Positions 12,069 to 21,037 of a DNA stretch of 64,000 nucleotides are shown here, piece by piece; the stretch's first letter is position 1, and each line of letters starts with the position of its first letter. A program made the position numbers and the translations under genes. Source of the stretch: a virus; the IMG/VR virus record IMGVR_UViG_3300036770_003657, positions 248,001 through 312,000 of that record; one strand, 5' to 3'. The notes beneath the pieces are model-generated. The model saw nothing but the letters and a program-made list of their open reading frames with translations, made no database searches and was not told where the DNA came from.

Positions 12069-12763
12069 TGCCAATTCTCCACTATTATTTTATCTTGTAC
12101 ATCTTCCAAACTTGGAGTTCCATGAAATGCTAGAACTGCTGTATCTTTATCTATTTCAGGATTCCTTACATTTGAAAATATCCATTTTTTATTAACTCTA
12201 GTTAATTCTTTTGTACTACGAATTTCCCACTTATAACTCATGATCCATTTTGTAGGAAAGAATTCTATATTAGGCTTTTGTATATCCCATATATAAGCTT
12301 GATCTCCTGTAGGATATTTTTTGGCTATTTCAGGATTGGCTATAAAATTATCCCAAATGTTTGAGTGTTTGTGTCCTTGCCAACGCATAACTGCACTGCC
12401 TAGTAGGCCTCTGTTACCAAACACTCTACCTACATCTTCCAATCCTATAAACTTATCTTGTTTGTAATTGACTAATTTATCTATGTTATTAACTATGACC
12501 ATATCTAGATCAAAATATAAATTAACACTAGAATTATTAAAATGTTCTTTAGAAAAGATATAAGTCTTCCACCACCAACCTTCTATGTTGGTATGGTATG
12601 GCAGAGTGATAACATTAATATCTGGATTTAAGTTTGTAGGATTTTCGGTGAAACAATGGAATTTACACGGTATGGTCAAGTGTCTTTTGACCATACTATA
12701 TAATCTGTTTACATGAATTTCGTTATATTTTGTGCCGTGTTTTACACAAATAACATTGAGCAT
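12065..12763 (-). CDS. Putative GT-A glycosyltransferase
   Basis: 232 residues. [10 protein letters not shown] holds a DxD motif, which binds the metal-nucleotide sugar in GT-A glycosyltransferases, and HGTPSLEDV near the C-terminus matches an HG(x)P-type element of this group. A Shine-Dalgarno (GAAGGG) precedes the ATG. It lies between the QueD-like gene and the UXS gene in one operon, so it may use a sugar made by the downstream enzymes. The acceptor is unknown. Confidence 0.7.
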   Translation of the reverse strand: MLNVICVKHGTKYNEIHVNRLYSMVKRHLTIPCKFHCFTENPTNLNPDINVITLPYHTNIEGWWWKTYIFSKEHFNNSSVNLYFDLDMVIVNNIDKLVNYKQDKFIGLEDVGRVFGNRGLLGSAVMRWQGHKHSNIWDNFIANPEIAKKYPTGDQAYIWDIQKPNIEFFPTKWIMSYKWEIRSTKELTRVNKKWIFSNVRNPEIDKDTAVLAFHGTPSLEDVQDKIIVENWQ

Positions 12764-12772
12764 TAGACCCTT

Positions 12773-13249
12773 CTATACAAATTCAAGATCGCTCCTATGT
12801 CCCACACGCATAGCCATGTTACTGTTAGTTTCACGTACCTCTACCTTACAGCACCATACACGCTCGGCTTCCCCCTTACCAAATGCTGGTAAGTAGATAG
12901 TGTTAACATACTCGTATAAAAAGTCAGCAATACCTTCGCAGCCTGTTTTCTCTACCATAGTGATCTTGGCCAAACCTTTCTTGCCTAGATCTAGTAGAGT
13001 TTCCTTTTGGGGATCATCTTCTGCCACTAGCAGAGTATGATCAAACCAATCTTCCAGTTTAAATTTTAAGTCCTTAAGTCCACCAAAGTCCATACACCAG
13101 TTACGAGCATCTAGTGTATCGCATTCGAATTCAAAGTGAAAACTTAGTGCGTATCCATGCACCAATCTACAATGACTATCAGCACGCCATTGACGATATG
13201 CTACAGGACCAATTTGATTGTACGTCTTAGTTGAAATATATTTTGCCAT
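12773..13249 (-). CDS. QueD/6-pyruvoyl-tetrahydropterin synthase-like protein
   Basis: 158 residues of the T-fold PTPS/QueD family. Visible elements: SHCRLVHGYAL (His26, Cys27, His31), DFGGLK (54-59), DHTLL (70-74) and the Glu of EVRE (140). The usual zinc motif HGH reads HGY here, so one zinc ligand is replaced, which appears typical of a phage subgroup. Authentic QueD makes 6-carboxytetrahydropterin for queuosine or 7-deazaguanine DNA modification; no queC, queE, queF or dpdA is seen in the window. It is the first gene behind a perfect sigma70 promoter, with ribosome site GGGAGGAGG. Confidence 0.82.
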   Translation of the reverse strand: MAKYISTKTYNQIGPVAYRQWRADSHCRLVHGYALSFHFEFECDTLDARNWCMDFGGLKDLKFKLEDWFDHTLLVAEDDPQKETLLDLGKKGLAKITMVEKTGCEGIADFLYEYVNTIYLPAFGKGEAERVWCCKVEVRETNSNMAMRVGHRSDLEFV

Positions 13250-13297
13250 CTCTTGCCTCCTCCCTTGAGTAAGTGTGATGACATGCAGAGTATTTAA

Positions 13298-13322
13298 AGA
13301 GGGATGAACGTCTTAGTCCTCT
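13298..13322 (-). promoter_or_regulatory. 5'-leader hairpin ahead of the QueD-like gene
   Basis: In the ~75-nt leader the minus strand reads AGAGG, a ~14-nt loop, then CCTCT (stem 13318-13322 with 13298-13302), starting within a few bases of the predicted transcript start. A short 5' AGAGG/CCUCU hairpin followed by an A-rich stretch is the general shape of a class-I preQ1 aptamer, but the loop sequence does not match the consensus well. Function unproven. Confidence 0.3.
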
Positions 13323-13330
13323 AACTGTTT

Positions 13331-13358
13331 ATTATATATTCTTTCTTTATATTGTCAA
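13331..13358 (-). promoter_or_regulatory. Perfect sigma70 promoter (QueD-like/nucleotide-sugar operon)
   Basis: Minus strand TTGACA (13353-13358), 16-bp spacer, TATAAT (13331-13336). It reads into the operon 13249 to 8396. Confidence 0.85.
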
Positions 13359-13365
13359 GAATTAT

Positions 13366-14820
13366 TTAGGTCCTATCATTAATAATATTACCAAAAGGAG
13401 CCCAACGACCAGGAGTACCTGATTGAACACATACCCAACCAATATAGTTTCCAATAGTTGGTTCTTGGTTAAAGCATATGTCTCCACTTTTCCAAGTACC
13501 ACTGGCTGGTTTATCATTATTGTAAACTATTTGTTTACTATTGATACTAAATGTACCTTTGACATTAACATGACCATGTAGGTTTAGTTGTCTCTGTGTG
13601 TTTTCATTATGTCCAATTGTTATATCCCCAGTATCTTCAATTGATACTTCCTCAATATTTCCTATAACAATTTTAAAATTATTATCATTTTTAACTAATG
13701 ATGTTGACAAACTAGTAGCATTTATATCTTCGAAATGGCTAGGGCCTGAAACATTCAATTCACGAAGTTGGCCTAGTTTTTCTAAGTTACTTTCTGTTAC
13801 ACTATTACCCAATGTTGTTCTACTTAACACCATAGATTGGTCAATACTGTACCATTTACCATTTTTCAAATCTATTATTTCACTGGTATATATTCTATCT
13901 GGGTTTAGGGCATAGGTAAATTGCCTATTTTTACTACCGTGCTTCCATAAAAATCCGGTTCCGTTTATAGTGCTTATATCATTAGTAGAAAAAATTATAG
14001 GAAGAAGTGCATTATCTTGACCGCTAGTAATTAACTGATCTACTTCTAAAATACCATTAATCTTAACTCTAGCATTTTTAAATTTTTCACTGCCTATATG
14101 TATGTCGCCTGTGTTCTTAATACTGATTCTTGAAACATTATCAGTTAATATATTAAGGTCATTGCTGGTTAAAGTTCCAATGGCTACTGCACTATCTCTG
14201 TCATCAATGGTAAACTCCGCAGCATTCTCTAAGGCTATTCCTATTGTGCCATTTGGACTTTCTGTATTGATGCCCAACCTGTTTAGGTTATTGTTAAAGA
14301 ATACCCAATCATCAAATACTACTGGTCCGTTCACTGTGAGTTCGTTTAGTTTACCAATCTTTTTCAAACTACTACTAGTAACACTGGGTCCTAGTGAAGT
14401 TTGGCTAAGAACAGAAATACTATTGATTTGGTATGAATTATTCTTTTCTAAATCAAGATTCATACTGCTGTACATTCTATTGCCCTGTCTATAGACAAAT
14501 TGTTTAGCTCCGTTTTCGTCTACAAAGGTAAGACCTTTATCTTGTAGTTGGGCTTCATTTCTAGCACGAAATGTATAATCTTTAGCAGGACTCGCACTCG
14601 CAGAAATATCATTTTCTGATACAAGATTTTTTACTTTTAGTGTATCTACAGTAAGTGTGCCAGCAACCTCAAGATTCTTACTAGCTTTTATATCCTTATC
14701 TACTGATAAGGTTCCTTTTACACTGAAATTATCTGTGGCCTGTACTGGGCCTTCTAGTGTTTGAACACTGAGTTTTTTAATTACTAGACCATCGTCGACA
14801 ATGCTGAGTAGTTGATTCAT
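13366..14820 (-). CDS. Fibre-like virion structural protein with internal duplication
   Basis: 484 residues, beta-rich. Two copies of one module are visible: SYQINSISVLSQTSLG...SLKKIGKLNELTVNGP (about 148-185) and WYSIDQSMVLSRTTLG...NLEKLGQLRELNVSGP (about 325-362). The C-terminus (GDICFNQ, GWVCVQSGTPGRWAPFG) resembles the end domain of phage fibre proteins. The ATG at 14820 is chosen because AGGA lies 6 nt upstream and a late box further up; a start ten codons earlier lacks both. Probably a tail or whisker fibre expressed late. Confidence 0.75.
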   Translation of the reverse strand: MNQLLSIVDDGLVIKKLSVQTLEGPVQATDNFSVKGTLSVDKDIKASKNLEVAGTLTVDTLKVKNLVSENDISASASPAKDYTFRARNEAQLQDKGLTFVDENGAKQFVYRQGNRMYSSMNLDLEKNNSYQINSISVLSQTSLGPSVTSSSLKKIGKLNELTVNGPVVFDDWVFFNNNLNRLGINTESPNGTIGIALENAAEFTIDDRDSAVAIGTLTSNDLNILTDNVSRISIKNTGDIHIGSEKFKNARVKINGILEVDQLITSGQDNALLPIIFSTNDISTINGTGFLWKHGSKNRQFTYALNPDRIYTSEIIDLKNGKWYSIDQSMVLSRTTLGNSVTESNLEKLGQLRELNVSGPSHFEDINATSLSTSLVKNDNNFKIVIGNIEEVSIEDTGDITIGHNENTQRQLNLHGHVNVKGTFSINSKQIVYNNDKPASGTWKSGDICFNQEPTIGNYIGWVCVQSGTPGRWAPFGNIINDRT

Positions 14821-14840
14821 AAGATTTCCTGGGGTTTTGA

Positions 14841-14848
14841 TATTTATC
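14841..14848 (-). promoter_or_regulatory. T4-type late promoter box GATAAATA
   Basis: GATAAATA lies 20 nt before the fibre-like gene, leaving room for the AGGA ribosome site. This fits late expression of a structural gene. Confidence 0.6.
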
Positions 14849-14876
14849 AAAAGACACTATCAAAACCCCACTCAAT

Positions 14877-16037
14877 CTATGCTACTTTTAACAGTACTGT
14901 ATCCTCATTAATACGACCATTCATCTTGGTATCTGTAGCATTAATTTCTTCTAAGAACTTGCGTAAAGCTACTTTACCCGCAGTCTTGAACTCTTTTAGT
15001 TTGTCCTCAGGTTTACGTATAGTTTTCTGTATACTGAGATCCTCGTTGAATCCAGTAATAGTGGTACCTTTAATGCCCAAGTCTGCGAACTCTGCGGCTA
15101 CATACTTGCCTAACTTACGAGTTTTAGTATTGTAGATCCATAGCTCCTTGCTACCAATAATCTCCGCAGGATCAATACTAACTAGTCTCAATGCCTCATC
15201 AGTCTTTTTGTACTTGATTTTAGCAACTAATTTTTCCTTGCTTACTGTCTTGGGCTTGCGTACTTTACGAGTGACCTTAGCCTCTTGGTTAAGCATGGTA
15301 CAGGCATTTTGAATCTCTTGTAAGAACTCAATAATCTTTTTGACATTTTTACGAGCAAGATGACTGTGTGCCTCACGCAGATCCGCATCCGCTTTACCAC
15401 TGGCCAGTTCAGTTAGTTCTTCCAACCACCGACCATAAAAGTCTTTGATGTGACGAGCATGAGCGGGTTTGGCCTGCTTGCCCCGTAGAATACTGCTGAT
15501 CTTAAAAGCCTTGGGATCAAAACTGTTTGGGTCCGTATGCCACTGTTCAATAGCATCCTCAATCTCTGCTGTCATGGCCATACTAGCATCACGCACACGG
15601 TCTTGAATACTGATCACAGGACCTTGTACCTTTTCCGCTTTTTGGGGTGTGTCGTATTTGCCCTCAATCATAACCTTGTCTATGGCTTGTCTAAGCCAAG
15701 TATCTGATGATCTTCCGCCATTAAAGTCTTCCCTAACACTTGGCATACCGCGAGTAAGACAACTGGCAAGAGCACCCATGGTAATAACACAACGCCAATC
15801 TTTAGTTTCCTTGAAGGCTTGTACTTGTTTTTTGGTATAGCCATTATCTGACATCCATTTTACTACTGCTGGTTTAAGATCCTTACTGGAGTAGGTAAGG
15901 TTGTAGTATTGCATGGCCTCACGGAAACGGCGACTAAATTCATCAGTAGTCCAAGTTTCGTGTCCATCCCAAACTGGAGCACTATCTTTCTTGGGGGCGG
16001 CACTAGCCAATTTTTTAGCGATTTTACTACGGGCCAT
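14877..16037 (-). CDS. Conserved phage protein of unknown function (386 aa)
   Basis: Not recognised. The N-terminus is basic (ARSKIAKKLASAAPKK). The middle is helical (residues 100-250, e.g. IEDAIEQWHTD, IIEFLQEIQNAC), a Lys/Arg-rich linker follows (KVTRKVRKPKTVSKEK), and then a compact domain (ELWIYNTKTRKLGKYVA). The basic, nucleic-acid-like composition could suit a replication or packaging accessory role, but there is no catalytic motif. Ribosome site AGGAG; driven by the sigma70 promoter at 16070-16098. Confidence 0.7.
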   Translation of the reverse strand: MARSKIAKKLASAAPKKDSAPVWDGHETWTTDEFSRRFREAMQYYNLTYSSKDLKPAVVKWMSDNGYTKKQVQAFKETKDWRCVITMGALASCLTRGMPSVREDFNGGRSSDTWLRQAIDKVMIEGKYDTPQKAEKVQGPVISIQDRVRDASMAMTAEIEDAIEQWHTDPNSFDPKAFKISSILRGKQAKPAHARHIKDFYGRWLEELTELASGKADADLREAHSHLARKNVKKIIEFLQEIQNACTMLNQEAKVTRKVRKPKTVSKEKLVAKIKYKKTDEALRLVSIDPAEIIGSKELWIYNTKTRKLGKYVAAEFADLGIKGTTITGFNEDLSIQKTIRKPEDKLKEFKTAGKVALRKFLEEINATDTKMNGRINEDTVLLKVA

Positions 16038-16069
16038 ACGTTACTCCTATTGTGTTAAGCAATACTAGT

Positions 16070-16098
16070 ATTATATAGGGATTCAGTTGGGTTGTCAA
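16070..16098 (-). promoter_or_regulatory. Perfect sigma70 promoter
   Basis: Minus strand TTGACA (16093-16098), 17-bp spacer, TATAAT (16070-16075). It overlaps the 3' end of the upstream gene and reads into the 386-residue unknown. Confidence 0.85.
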
Positions 16099-16937
16099 GT
16101 CCAAAGACTTTCGCGGATTTTAATCAAACGAATCATCATTTCGGTATCTTCGTCTTGTTGTTCTTTTTCAATCTTTTGGCATAGATCCAAAATTTTCATA
16201 GTTTCCTTACGTTCATCTTCGGTTTCGCTTTCGCTGCCCAAAAATGCCAAATCACCATACCCTTGTTCTCTGGCTTTTTCTCTACCCAATTCACATCTAG
16301 CACTCCAACCACTGGCATCGTGTGGGTCTGGACGGTTGGGATAGACTTCTTTCCACCAAGTGTATAGTTCGAGAATTTCTTTTGCTACTATGGCTTGATG
16401 AGTGGGTTCTTCCTTTTCGCCCTCTTCAATAAAGTCTTTATTGGTCAAAGTCATTGCCCATTTAAGATGATCTACACCGGCTTCTGGACAACGCCAAGTA
16501 CGCCAACGGAACCATCCTGTGGCATACCAAGGACTCTTATATTTCTCACGAGCTTCCTTGTCCCAGGCTATGTGACTCCAAGCAGACTCAACTTCAACAA
16601 AATCAACGAGCTCATTGAAAAGACAAGGCAGAAAACGATTACCAACATCACGCCACTGCCCCCGTGGAATATCTCTTGGGTGTGCAGTAAGAGCGTGAGT
16701 GCGAGTGATCCAACGATTATTAATATAATACTTAAGGTCATAAACACGATCAATGGGCCACCATAAAAAACTCTGTACGTAGTCAAGACCTTCCTCAGCA
16801 ATCCAATATCTTATGGGATATTTTTCCTTGGAGACTTTGTGCCATTTGGCCCAACCTAAACTGGTTTCGGCAGTGGGCTTGTCTGATCCACGTAGCCAAT
16901 CAGCGAACTTGCTGCAACTCCAATAATGTTTTCTCAT
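16095..16937 (-). CDS. Conserved phage hypothetical, Trp-rich (280 aa)
   Basis: Not recognised. It is unusually rich in Trp (e.g. WYATGWFRWRTWRCPE, ELYTWWKEVY). It opens CSKFADWLRGSDKP and ends in an acidic, probably helical tail. No membrane segment or known catalytic motif is visible. The start lies 1 nt after the stop of the 149-residue gene, in one operon with the Bax-inhibitor-like gene and ligase. Confidence 0.65.
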   Translation of the reverse strand: MRKHYWSCSKFADWLRGSDKPTAETSLGWAKWHKVSKEKYPIRYWIAEEGLDYVQSFLWWPIDRVYDLKYYINNRWITRTHALTAHPRDIPRGQWRDVGNRFLPCLFNELVDFVEVESAWSHIAWDKEAREKYKSPWYATGWFRWRTWRCPEAGVDHLKWAMTLTNKDFIEEGEKEEPTHQAIVAKEILELYTWWKEVYPNRPDPHDASGWSARCELGREKAREQGYGDLAFLGSESETEDERKETMKILDLCQKIEKEQQDEDTEMMIRLIKIRESLWT

Positions 16938-16938
16938 T

Positions 16939-17388
16939 TTACACCTTTTCGTATGTCTGTGCGAATATATCTTTTTTAACTACACCGTAATCGTTTTCAC
17001 CGTGACGAACAATGACATCTTCACCTTTATGGTAGGCCAATTGACTACCATTATATTGTAAGGTAACTTCACCATCGTGATCTGCTAGTTTACAAAGTTT
17101 TACAATCTTCTTAGGACTAGCAGTTCCATCACCGTTATCACTTTTTAATTTTTCAAATGTTTCAGGACCAATAGGATATTCCTCACCTTTTGGTCCAGTC
17201 ATAATATAGTCACCTGGACCATATTTAACTGGACCTTCCAGAGTATCTATAACACCACCATCTTTGGCTATACGGAATGGCTCACGTTTATCTGGTCGTT
17301 TATATGCTTTAAAAGCACCGTTTTTAAACCAAGCATCTGTAATGCCGCCACCTTCCACGATGTTAATATACTCTCTCAATGTTTTCAT
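16939..17388 (-). CDS. Conserved phage protein with PGDYIMTGPKGEEYPI motif (149 aa)
   Basis: The N-terminus (MKTLREYINIVEG) is of a type shared by many small proteins of marine T4-like phages. Residues 53-75 (YGPGDYIMTGPKGEEYPI) match a small barrel-like motif found in bacterial and phage proteins of unknown role. The C-terminal half has a second beta-rich segment. It overlaps the membrane-protein gene by ATGA. Function unknown. Confidence 0.65.
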   Translation of the reverse strand: MKTLREYINIVEGGGITDAWFKNGAFKAYKRPDKREPFRIAKDGGVIDTLEGPVKYGPGDYIMTGPKGEEYPIGPETFEKLKSDNGDGTASPKKIVKLCKLADHDGEVTLQYNGSQLAYHKGEDVIVRHGENDYGVVKKDIFAQTYEKV

Positions 17389-18083
17389 TCGTTTTTACTT
17401 CCTGTAAGTTGTAGTAGGCTTAGGAATATATTAATGAAATCCAAGTATAATGTCAAGGCTCCTCGGACTTCTGCACTGGGATGAACATCCACATATTGTA
17501 ATTCTTCCCTAATCTTTTGAGTATCGTAGGCAGTTAGAGCTGTAAAAATAATAATAGCAAGAGCGCTAATAACCATACCAAGAGGCCCACTACCGATGAA
17601 TATATTAGCAATGGAAGCAATAATAATAGCAATAAGCCCAATAAACATAAACTTACCGAGGCTATCAAGACTCCTTTTAGTAAAGTAACCATAAAAACTC
17701 ATAACTCCAAATAACACTGCCGCACCCATAAAAGCACTAACAATACTGCCCAATTTAAACACTACAAAAATGGTAGCAAAACTTAGGCCCATAATAGCGG
17801 CAAATCCGTGTAATAAGAGTAGGGCAACTTCTCTTGGTGGATTATTGGCTAAGGCAAAACCAATACCAAATACTGCAATCAATGGTAGGAACATAATGAC
17901 CCACTTCATAGCACCAGTAAAGAAAAAGGCGAGTAGTGCGGGACTGCTGGCTACTAACATACTGACCACCATTGAGGTCAGCACAGCCAATCCCATATGA
18001 AGGTACACTCTACCCATGGCCTCATTAATTTGTGTGGCATCTCTATAGGTTAGAGGGTTTTCAAAGTATGTAGATCCAAACAT
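17385..18083 (-). CDS. Bax inhibitor-1 (TMBIM/YccA) family membrane protein
   Basis: 232 residues with about seven hydrophobic segments, the normal size and topology for the family. Hallmarks near the C-terminus are TALTAYDTQKI (the conserved Asp-bearing motif) and LYLDFINIFLSLLQL. Bacterial relatives include pH-sensitive calcium leak channels and FtsH-associated YccA. In a phage it could alter membrane ion balance or host protease control; this is inference. A strong Shine-Dalgarno (AAAGGAG) precedes the ATG. Confidence 0.9.
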   Translation of the reverse strand: MFGSTYFENPLTYRDATQINEAMGRVYLHMGLAVLTSMVVSMLVASSPALLAFFFTGAMKWVIMFLPLIAVFGIGFALANNPPREVALLLLHGFAAIMGLSFATIFVVFKLGSIVSAFMGAAVLFGVMSFYGYFTKRSLDSLGKFMFIGLIAIIIASIANIFIGSGPLGMVISALAIIIFTALTAYDTQKIREELQYVDVHPSAEVRGALTLYLDFINIFLSLLQLTGSKNE

Positions 18084-18118
18084 ATATTAATCTCCTTTAA
18101 GTGTGTTTGTATGCTTAT

Positions 18119-18331
18119 TTAATCTCTTAAAGCATCCATAGTAAGTTCTTTACCATATACGTAAGCCACGCAGGTAATATATCCTTGTGTCACACCCCAA
18201 TTAAGTGTTTCACGAACATTACTAGGACATTCAGGAGCAACTTGAATAGTAGCACGTGGGTAGATTACTACGCCATCGTTCAAATAGAATTTAGCATCAC
18301 CCTGCTTAATCTTTTTTATGTCTTTACTCAC
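18119..18331 (-). CDS. Small hypothetical protein (70 aa)
   Basis: Not recognised. A compact sequence with ATIQVAPECPSNVRET and ITCVAYVYGKELTMDALRD; two cysteines, no membrane segment. It is coupled to the DNA ligase by an ATGA overlap, so it is translated from the same message. Function unknown. Confidence 0.6.
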   Translation of the reverse strand: MSKDIKKIKQGDAKFYLNDGVVIYPRATIQVAPECPSNVRETLNWGVTQGYITCVAYVYGKELTMDALRD

Positions 18332-19641
18332 AGTTTTTCTCCAACCTCAAATCCACGAAAGCGAACAAAGCGTGGAAAGCGTAGGCTATAACTTCCGTCT
18401 TGGTTTTGGGTTATGACATCTGCTCTAACTTCCACTACTTGACCAAGTAGCGAATCACGCCCCACCCAAAATGTATCACGCTGACTATCACTATAACCGC
18501 TACCGACGTTGACTCGAATTTGTTTCCCAGCATCGACACCTTCGCAGACAAATGCACCAAGACGTCCCAAGTTTCTACCAGTGCCCTCTTCCACGGCGAC
18601 GATGTTGAGTGATACCTCGATAACGGGCTTTTGCTTAAGCCAGCTAGCGGATCTTTTACATTCATATTTGGCATTTGGATCCTTAATCATAATACCTTCG
18701 TAGCCACCTTCAAGGGCACGACGGTTAATTTCACTATATTTGGCCTGGCCTTGTTCAGTGTCAAAGTCCACCATTTCCTGTGTTAGGATTTGAACATTGG
18801 GCAAATCATTGCTATTGTCGTTAAACCAAGTGTTCAATGTAAAACTACGATCAATCTGTTTGGCCTTACATACACCACGCTCAAAATCTTCTAAAGGTAG
18901 CATATCAAACAAGTGTAATATAGCATCATTGGCCTTAACATTGCTCTTACGATGTACCTGCTTCATAAGGTCTTGGAAACTTGAACTCATTACTTCACCA
19001 TCAAACACCATGGGTTCAGTAAGGCAGTGAGCAGTCTTCTTAAACTGTTCTTTGATGTGTTCAAAGTTTACAAGTTCCTTACCATTACGACTATACTGTA
19101 CTACAACGCCTTCAGGGTATACAATGGTGATAACACGAACACCATCCAATTTAACTTCTACAAGTTTTGGTCCAGCAACTTTTTTTGGATGCTCATCTAC
19201 GCCGTGTGCTAATTGACAGGCAAATACAGGCACACCAGGAATTTTTTTGAATTTCTTCAAAACCTTATTCACAGTTTTTTCACTGACACCACAGCGTAGG
19301 TCCTTAATAAGGATACGACGATACCAGTTATTCCACTGCTTTTTAGTAGCCTTGGCCATCAATTCTTTTACTGTATCACGGGCAGTATTGCCAGTAATAT
19401 TACGACTACAAAAGCCTGTACAGATTAGGGCAAAACTATCCCAATCTAATCCTTGACCTGAGTCCTCAGTTTTTTCTGGAACTTTCTTAATACCAAAAGT
19501 TACATATGGGCTCAATGCCATACGTACACCTTCAAAAAACTCTGTGTTGCCTGCCTCAGCCTGTGCCTCAATAATGGCTTCTTTGTTAAGACGACTGGGG
19601 TGATCTTCAAGAGCACTGATTACATATTCTGGACGATCCAT
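18328..19641 (-). CDS. ATP-dependent DNA ligase (phage type)
   Basis: 437 residues. Nucleotidyltransferase motifs are visible: VEVKLDGVR with the adenylated Lys164, MVFDGEVM (motif III), EGIMIKD (motif IV) and WLKQKP (motif V), followed by an OB-fold-like C-terminus. It seals nicks during phage replication and repair, like T4 gp30 (487 residues), and is a little shorter. It is driven by a sigma70 promoter just upstream, so it is probably expressed early. Confidence 0.93.
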   Translation of the reverse strand: MDRPEYVISALEDHPSRLNKEAIIEAQAEAGNTEFFEGVRMALSPYVTFGIKKVPEKTEDSGQGLDWDSFALICTGFCSRNITGNTARDTVKELMAKATKKQWNNWYRRILIKDLRCGVSEKTVNKVLKKFKKIPGVPVFACQLAHGVDEHPKKVAGPKLVEVKLDGVRVITIVYPEGVVVQYSRNGKELVNFEHIKEQFKKTAHCLTEPMVFDGEVMSSSFQDLMKQVHRKSNVKANDAILHLFDMLPLEDFERGVCKAKQIDRSFTLNTWFNDNSNDLPNVQILTQEMVDFDTEQGQAKYSEINRRALEGGYEGIMIKDPNAKYECKRSASWLKQKPVIEVSLNIVAVEEGTGRNLGRLGAFVCEGVDAGKQIRVNVGSGYSDSQRDTFWVGRDSLLGQVVEVRADVITQNQDGSYSLRFPRFVRFRGFEVGEKL

Positions 19642-19671
19642 TACTATATCCGTGTTAGTTACAATACAGCA

Positions 19672-19700
19672 AGTATACGACCATTTTACTACATTGTCAA
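19672..19700 (-). promoter_or_regulatory. sigma70 promoter for the ligase operon
   Basis: Minus strand TTGACA (19695-19700), 17-bp spacer, TATACT (19672-19677). It reads into ligase, the 70-residue protein, the Bax-inhibitor-like protein and followers. Confidence 0.8.
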
Positions 19701-20414
19701 GTATTTGCTAGTTCGAAATGGCTTATCAATATAGTAATTGGTCAAATATCTACGGGCGTGTTTTTTAAGTTTTTGGATAACAGGATGATTATGATCACCA
19801 TCAAAAGCTATCATATATTGGTGCATTTGGCTCATTGGGCTAGATACCCATTTATCACTGTCCAACCAACGAGTACTTCTAGTAATATTATTACCAAATC
19901 GATCCCAAAGTTCGCAGGCTATGTTAAAAGCATATGCTTCTACTTCGTCCTTGTCACCTAAGTATTCTTGTTGAGTACGCTGTTCTGGATCTTCTGCCTT
20001 GCTAATGTAACAGGTTATATCCGAAAAGTCTCTATGCCTATACTGCTTAAGATGTATGATTTCGTGTAAGATTACATCTGCCACTAGGGTACATATTTTA
20101 CTCAATTGATCTTGTATTAAATCAATATGTGTTTGTTTTGGACAATAGGCTAGATTTATCTCTATTGGTGATAATCCATCTTGGTCACGTTCACTGTAGT
20201 AAAATCCACCTACGTAAATTTCGTTAGTTTGAACTATTTTTTTTCTACAACTGGTGACGCTTACAGGCATTAAACTTTTAAGAGTTTTACGCAGTGTAGC
20301 CTGTATTAGTTTAATGGGTACTTGTTTTGTTCCAAGGATAGAAACAGCGTCGAACAGTGCGTAATACACTGCTCGGCGGGTTATAATACTCCAATCAAAG
20401 TACACTGGATCCAT
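19689..20414 (-). CDS. Putative zinc metalloprotease-like protein (HExxH)
   Basis: 241 residues. LHEIIHLKQ carries HExxH at 117-121 and a downstream DEVEAYAFNIA (Glu157 or Glu159) could give the third zinc ligand, as in gluzincin-type or SprT-like folds. No signal peptide. A ribosome site (GGGAG) precedes the ATG and a GATAAATA late box lies about 16 nt up, so it may be late, perhaps for virion maturation. Family assignment beyond HExxH is uncertain. Confidence 0.65.
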   Translation of the reverse strand: MDPVYFDWSIITRRAVYYALFDAVSILGTKQVPIKLIQATLRKTLKSLMPVSVTSCRKKIVQTNEIYVGGFYYSERDQDGLSPIEINLAYCPKQTHIDLIQDQLSKICTLVADVILHEIIHLKQYRHRDFSDITCYISKAEDPEQRTQQEYLGDKDEVEAYAFNIACELWDRFGNNITRSTRWLDSDKWVSSPMSQMHQYMIAFDGDHNHPVIQKLKKHARRYLTNYYIDKPFRTSKYLTM

Positions 20415-20429
20415 ATAACTCTCCCAGTG

Positions 20430-20437
20430 TATTTATC
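20430..20437 (-). promoter_or_regulatory. T4-type late promoter box GATAAATA
   Basis: The box lies 15 nt before the ATG of the HExxH protein, with GGGAG between. Confidence 0.55.
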
Positions 20438-20443
20438 ATACAT

Positions 20444-21037
20444 CTACGGACGTTTATTTACTATTTCGTCTACTAACCCATAGTCTAGTGCTTCTTGGGC
20501 ACTCATAAACTTATCCCGTTCCATATCTGCTAGGATTTGTTCATAAGTCTTGCCCTTGCTATTATGTTTGACATAGATCTCAGTAAGATTCTTTTTCATT
20601 TTCAAAATCTCCTCAACCTGAATCAACATATCTGTAGCCTGTCCACGAGCACCGCCACTAGGTTGATGTATCATATGACGTGCATTTGGCAGCATTTTAC
20701 GCTTGCCAGCCGCACCCGCCTGTGCTAACAAACTTCCCATACTACAGGCCTGTCCCATAACAATAGTTTGTACATCACACTTTATAAACTGCATAGTATC
20801 GTAAATAGCCATACCAGCAGTGACTAAGCCACCTGGACTATTAATGTAGAAGAAAATATCCTTCTCACTGTCCTCACTTTCAAGGAACAACATTTGAGCC
20901 ACAATAAGGCTGGCGCTATGTTCGCTTACATCATTGTCCAACATAACAATACGATCTTTGAGCAAACGGCTGTAAATGTCATAAGCACGTTCACCCCTGG
21001 CTTCTTGCTCAATTACCATGGGTACTAAATTAGGCAT
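20444..21037 (-). CDS. clpP: ATP-dependent Clp protease proteolytic subunit
   Basis: 197 residues, a full ClpP serine protease. The catalytic triad is intact: Ser99 in GQACSMGS, His124 in HMIHQPSGG and Asp175 in [14 protein letters not shown] (65-70) forms the oxyanion region. It needs a host ClpA/ClpX partner, as none is seen here. ClpP genes occur in other tailed phages, sometimes as prohead protease, but this one looks like housekeeping ClpP. Ribosome site AAGGA lies inside the overlapping upstream 49-residue gene. Confidence 0.95.
   Translation of the reverse strand: MPNLVPMVIEQEARGERAYDIYSRLLKDRIVMLDNDVSEHSASLIVAQMLFLESEDSEKDIFFYINSPGGLVTAGMAIYDTMQFIKCDVQTIVMGQACSMGSLLAQAGAAGKRKMLPNARHMIHQPSGGARGQATDMLIQVEEILKMKKNLTEIYVKHNSKGKTYEQILADMERDKFMSAQEALDYGLVDEIVNKRP

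Noticed and set aside
12065-12074. TTG-initiated longer form of the UXS gene (MAMKK...)
   Set aside because: The ATGA overlap with the upstream stop at 12068 gives a normal coupled start.
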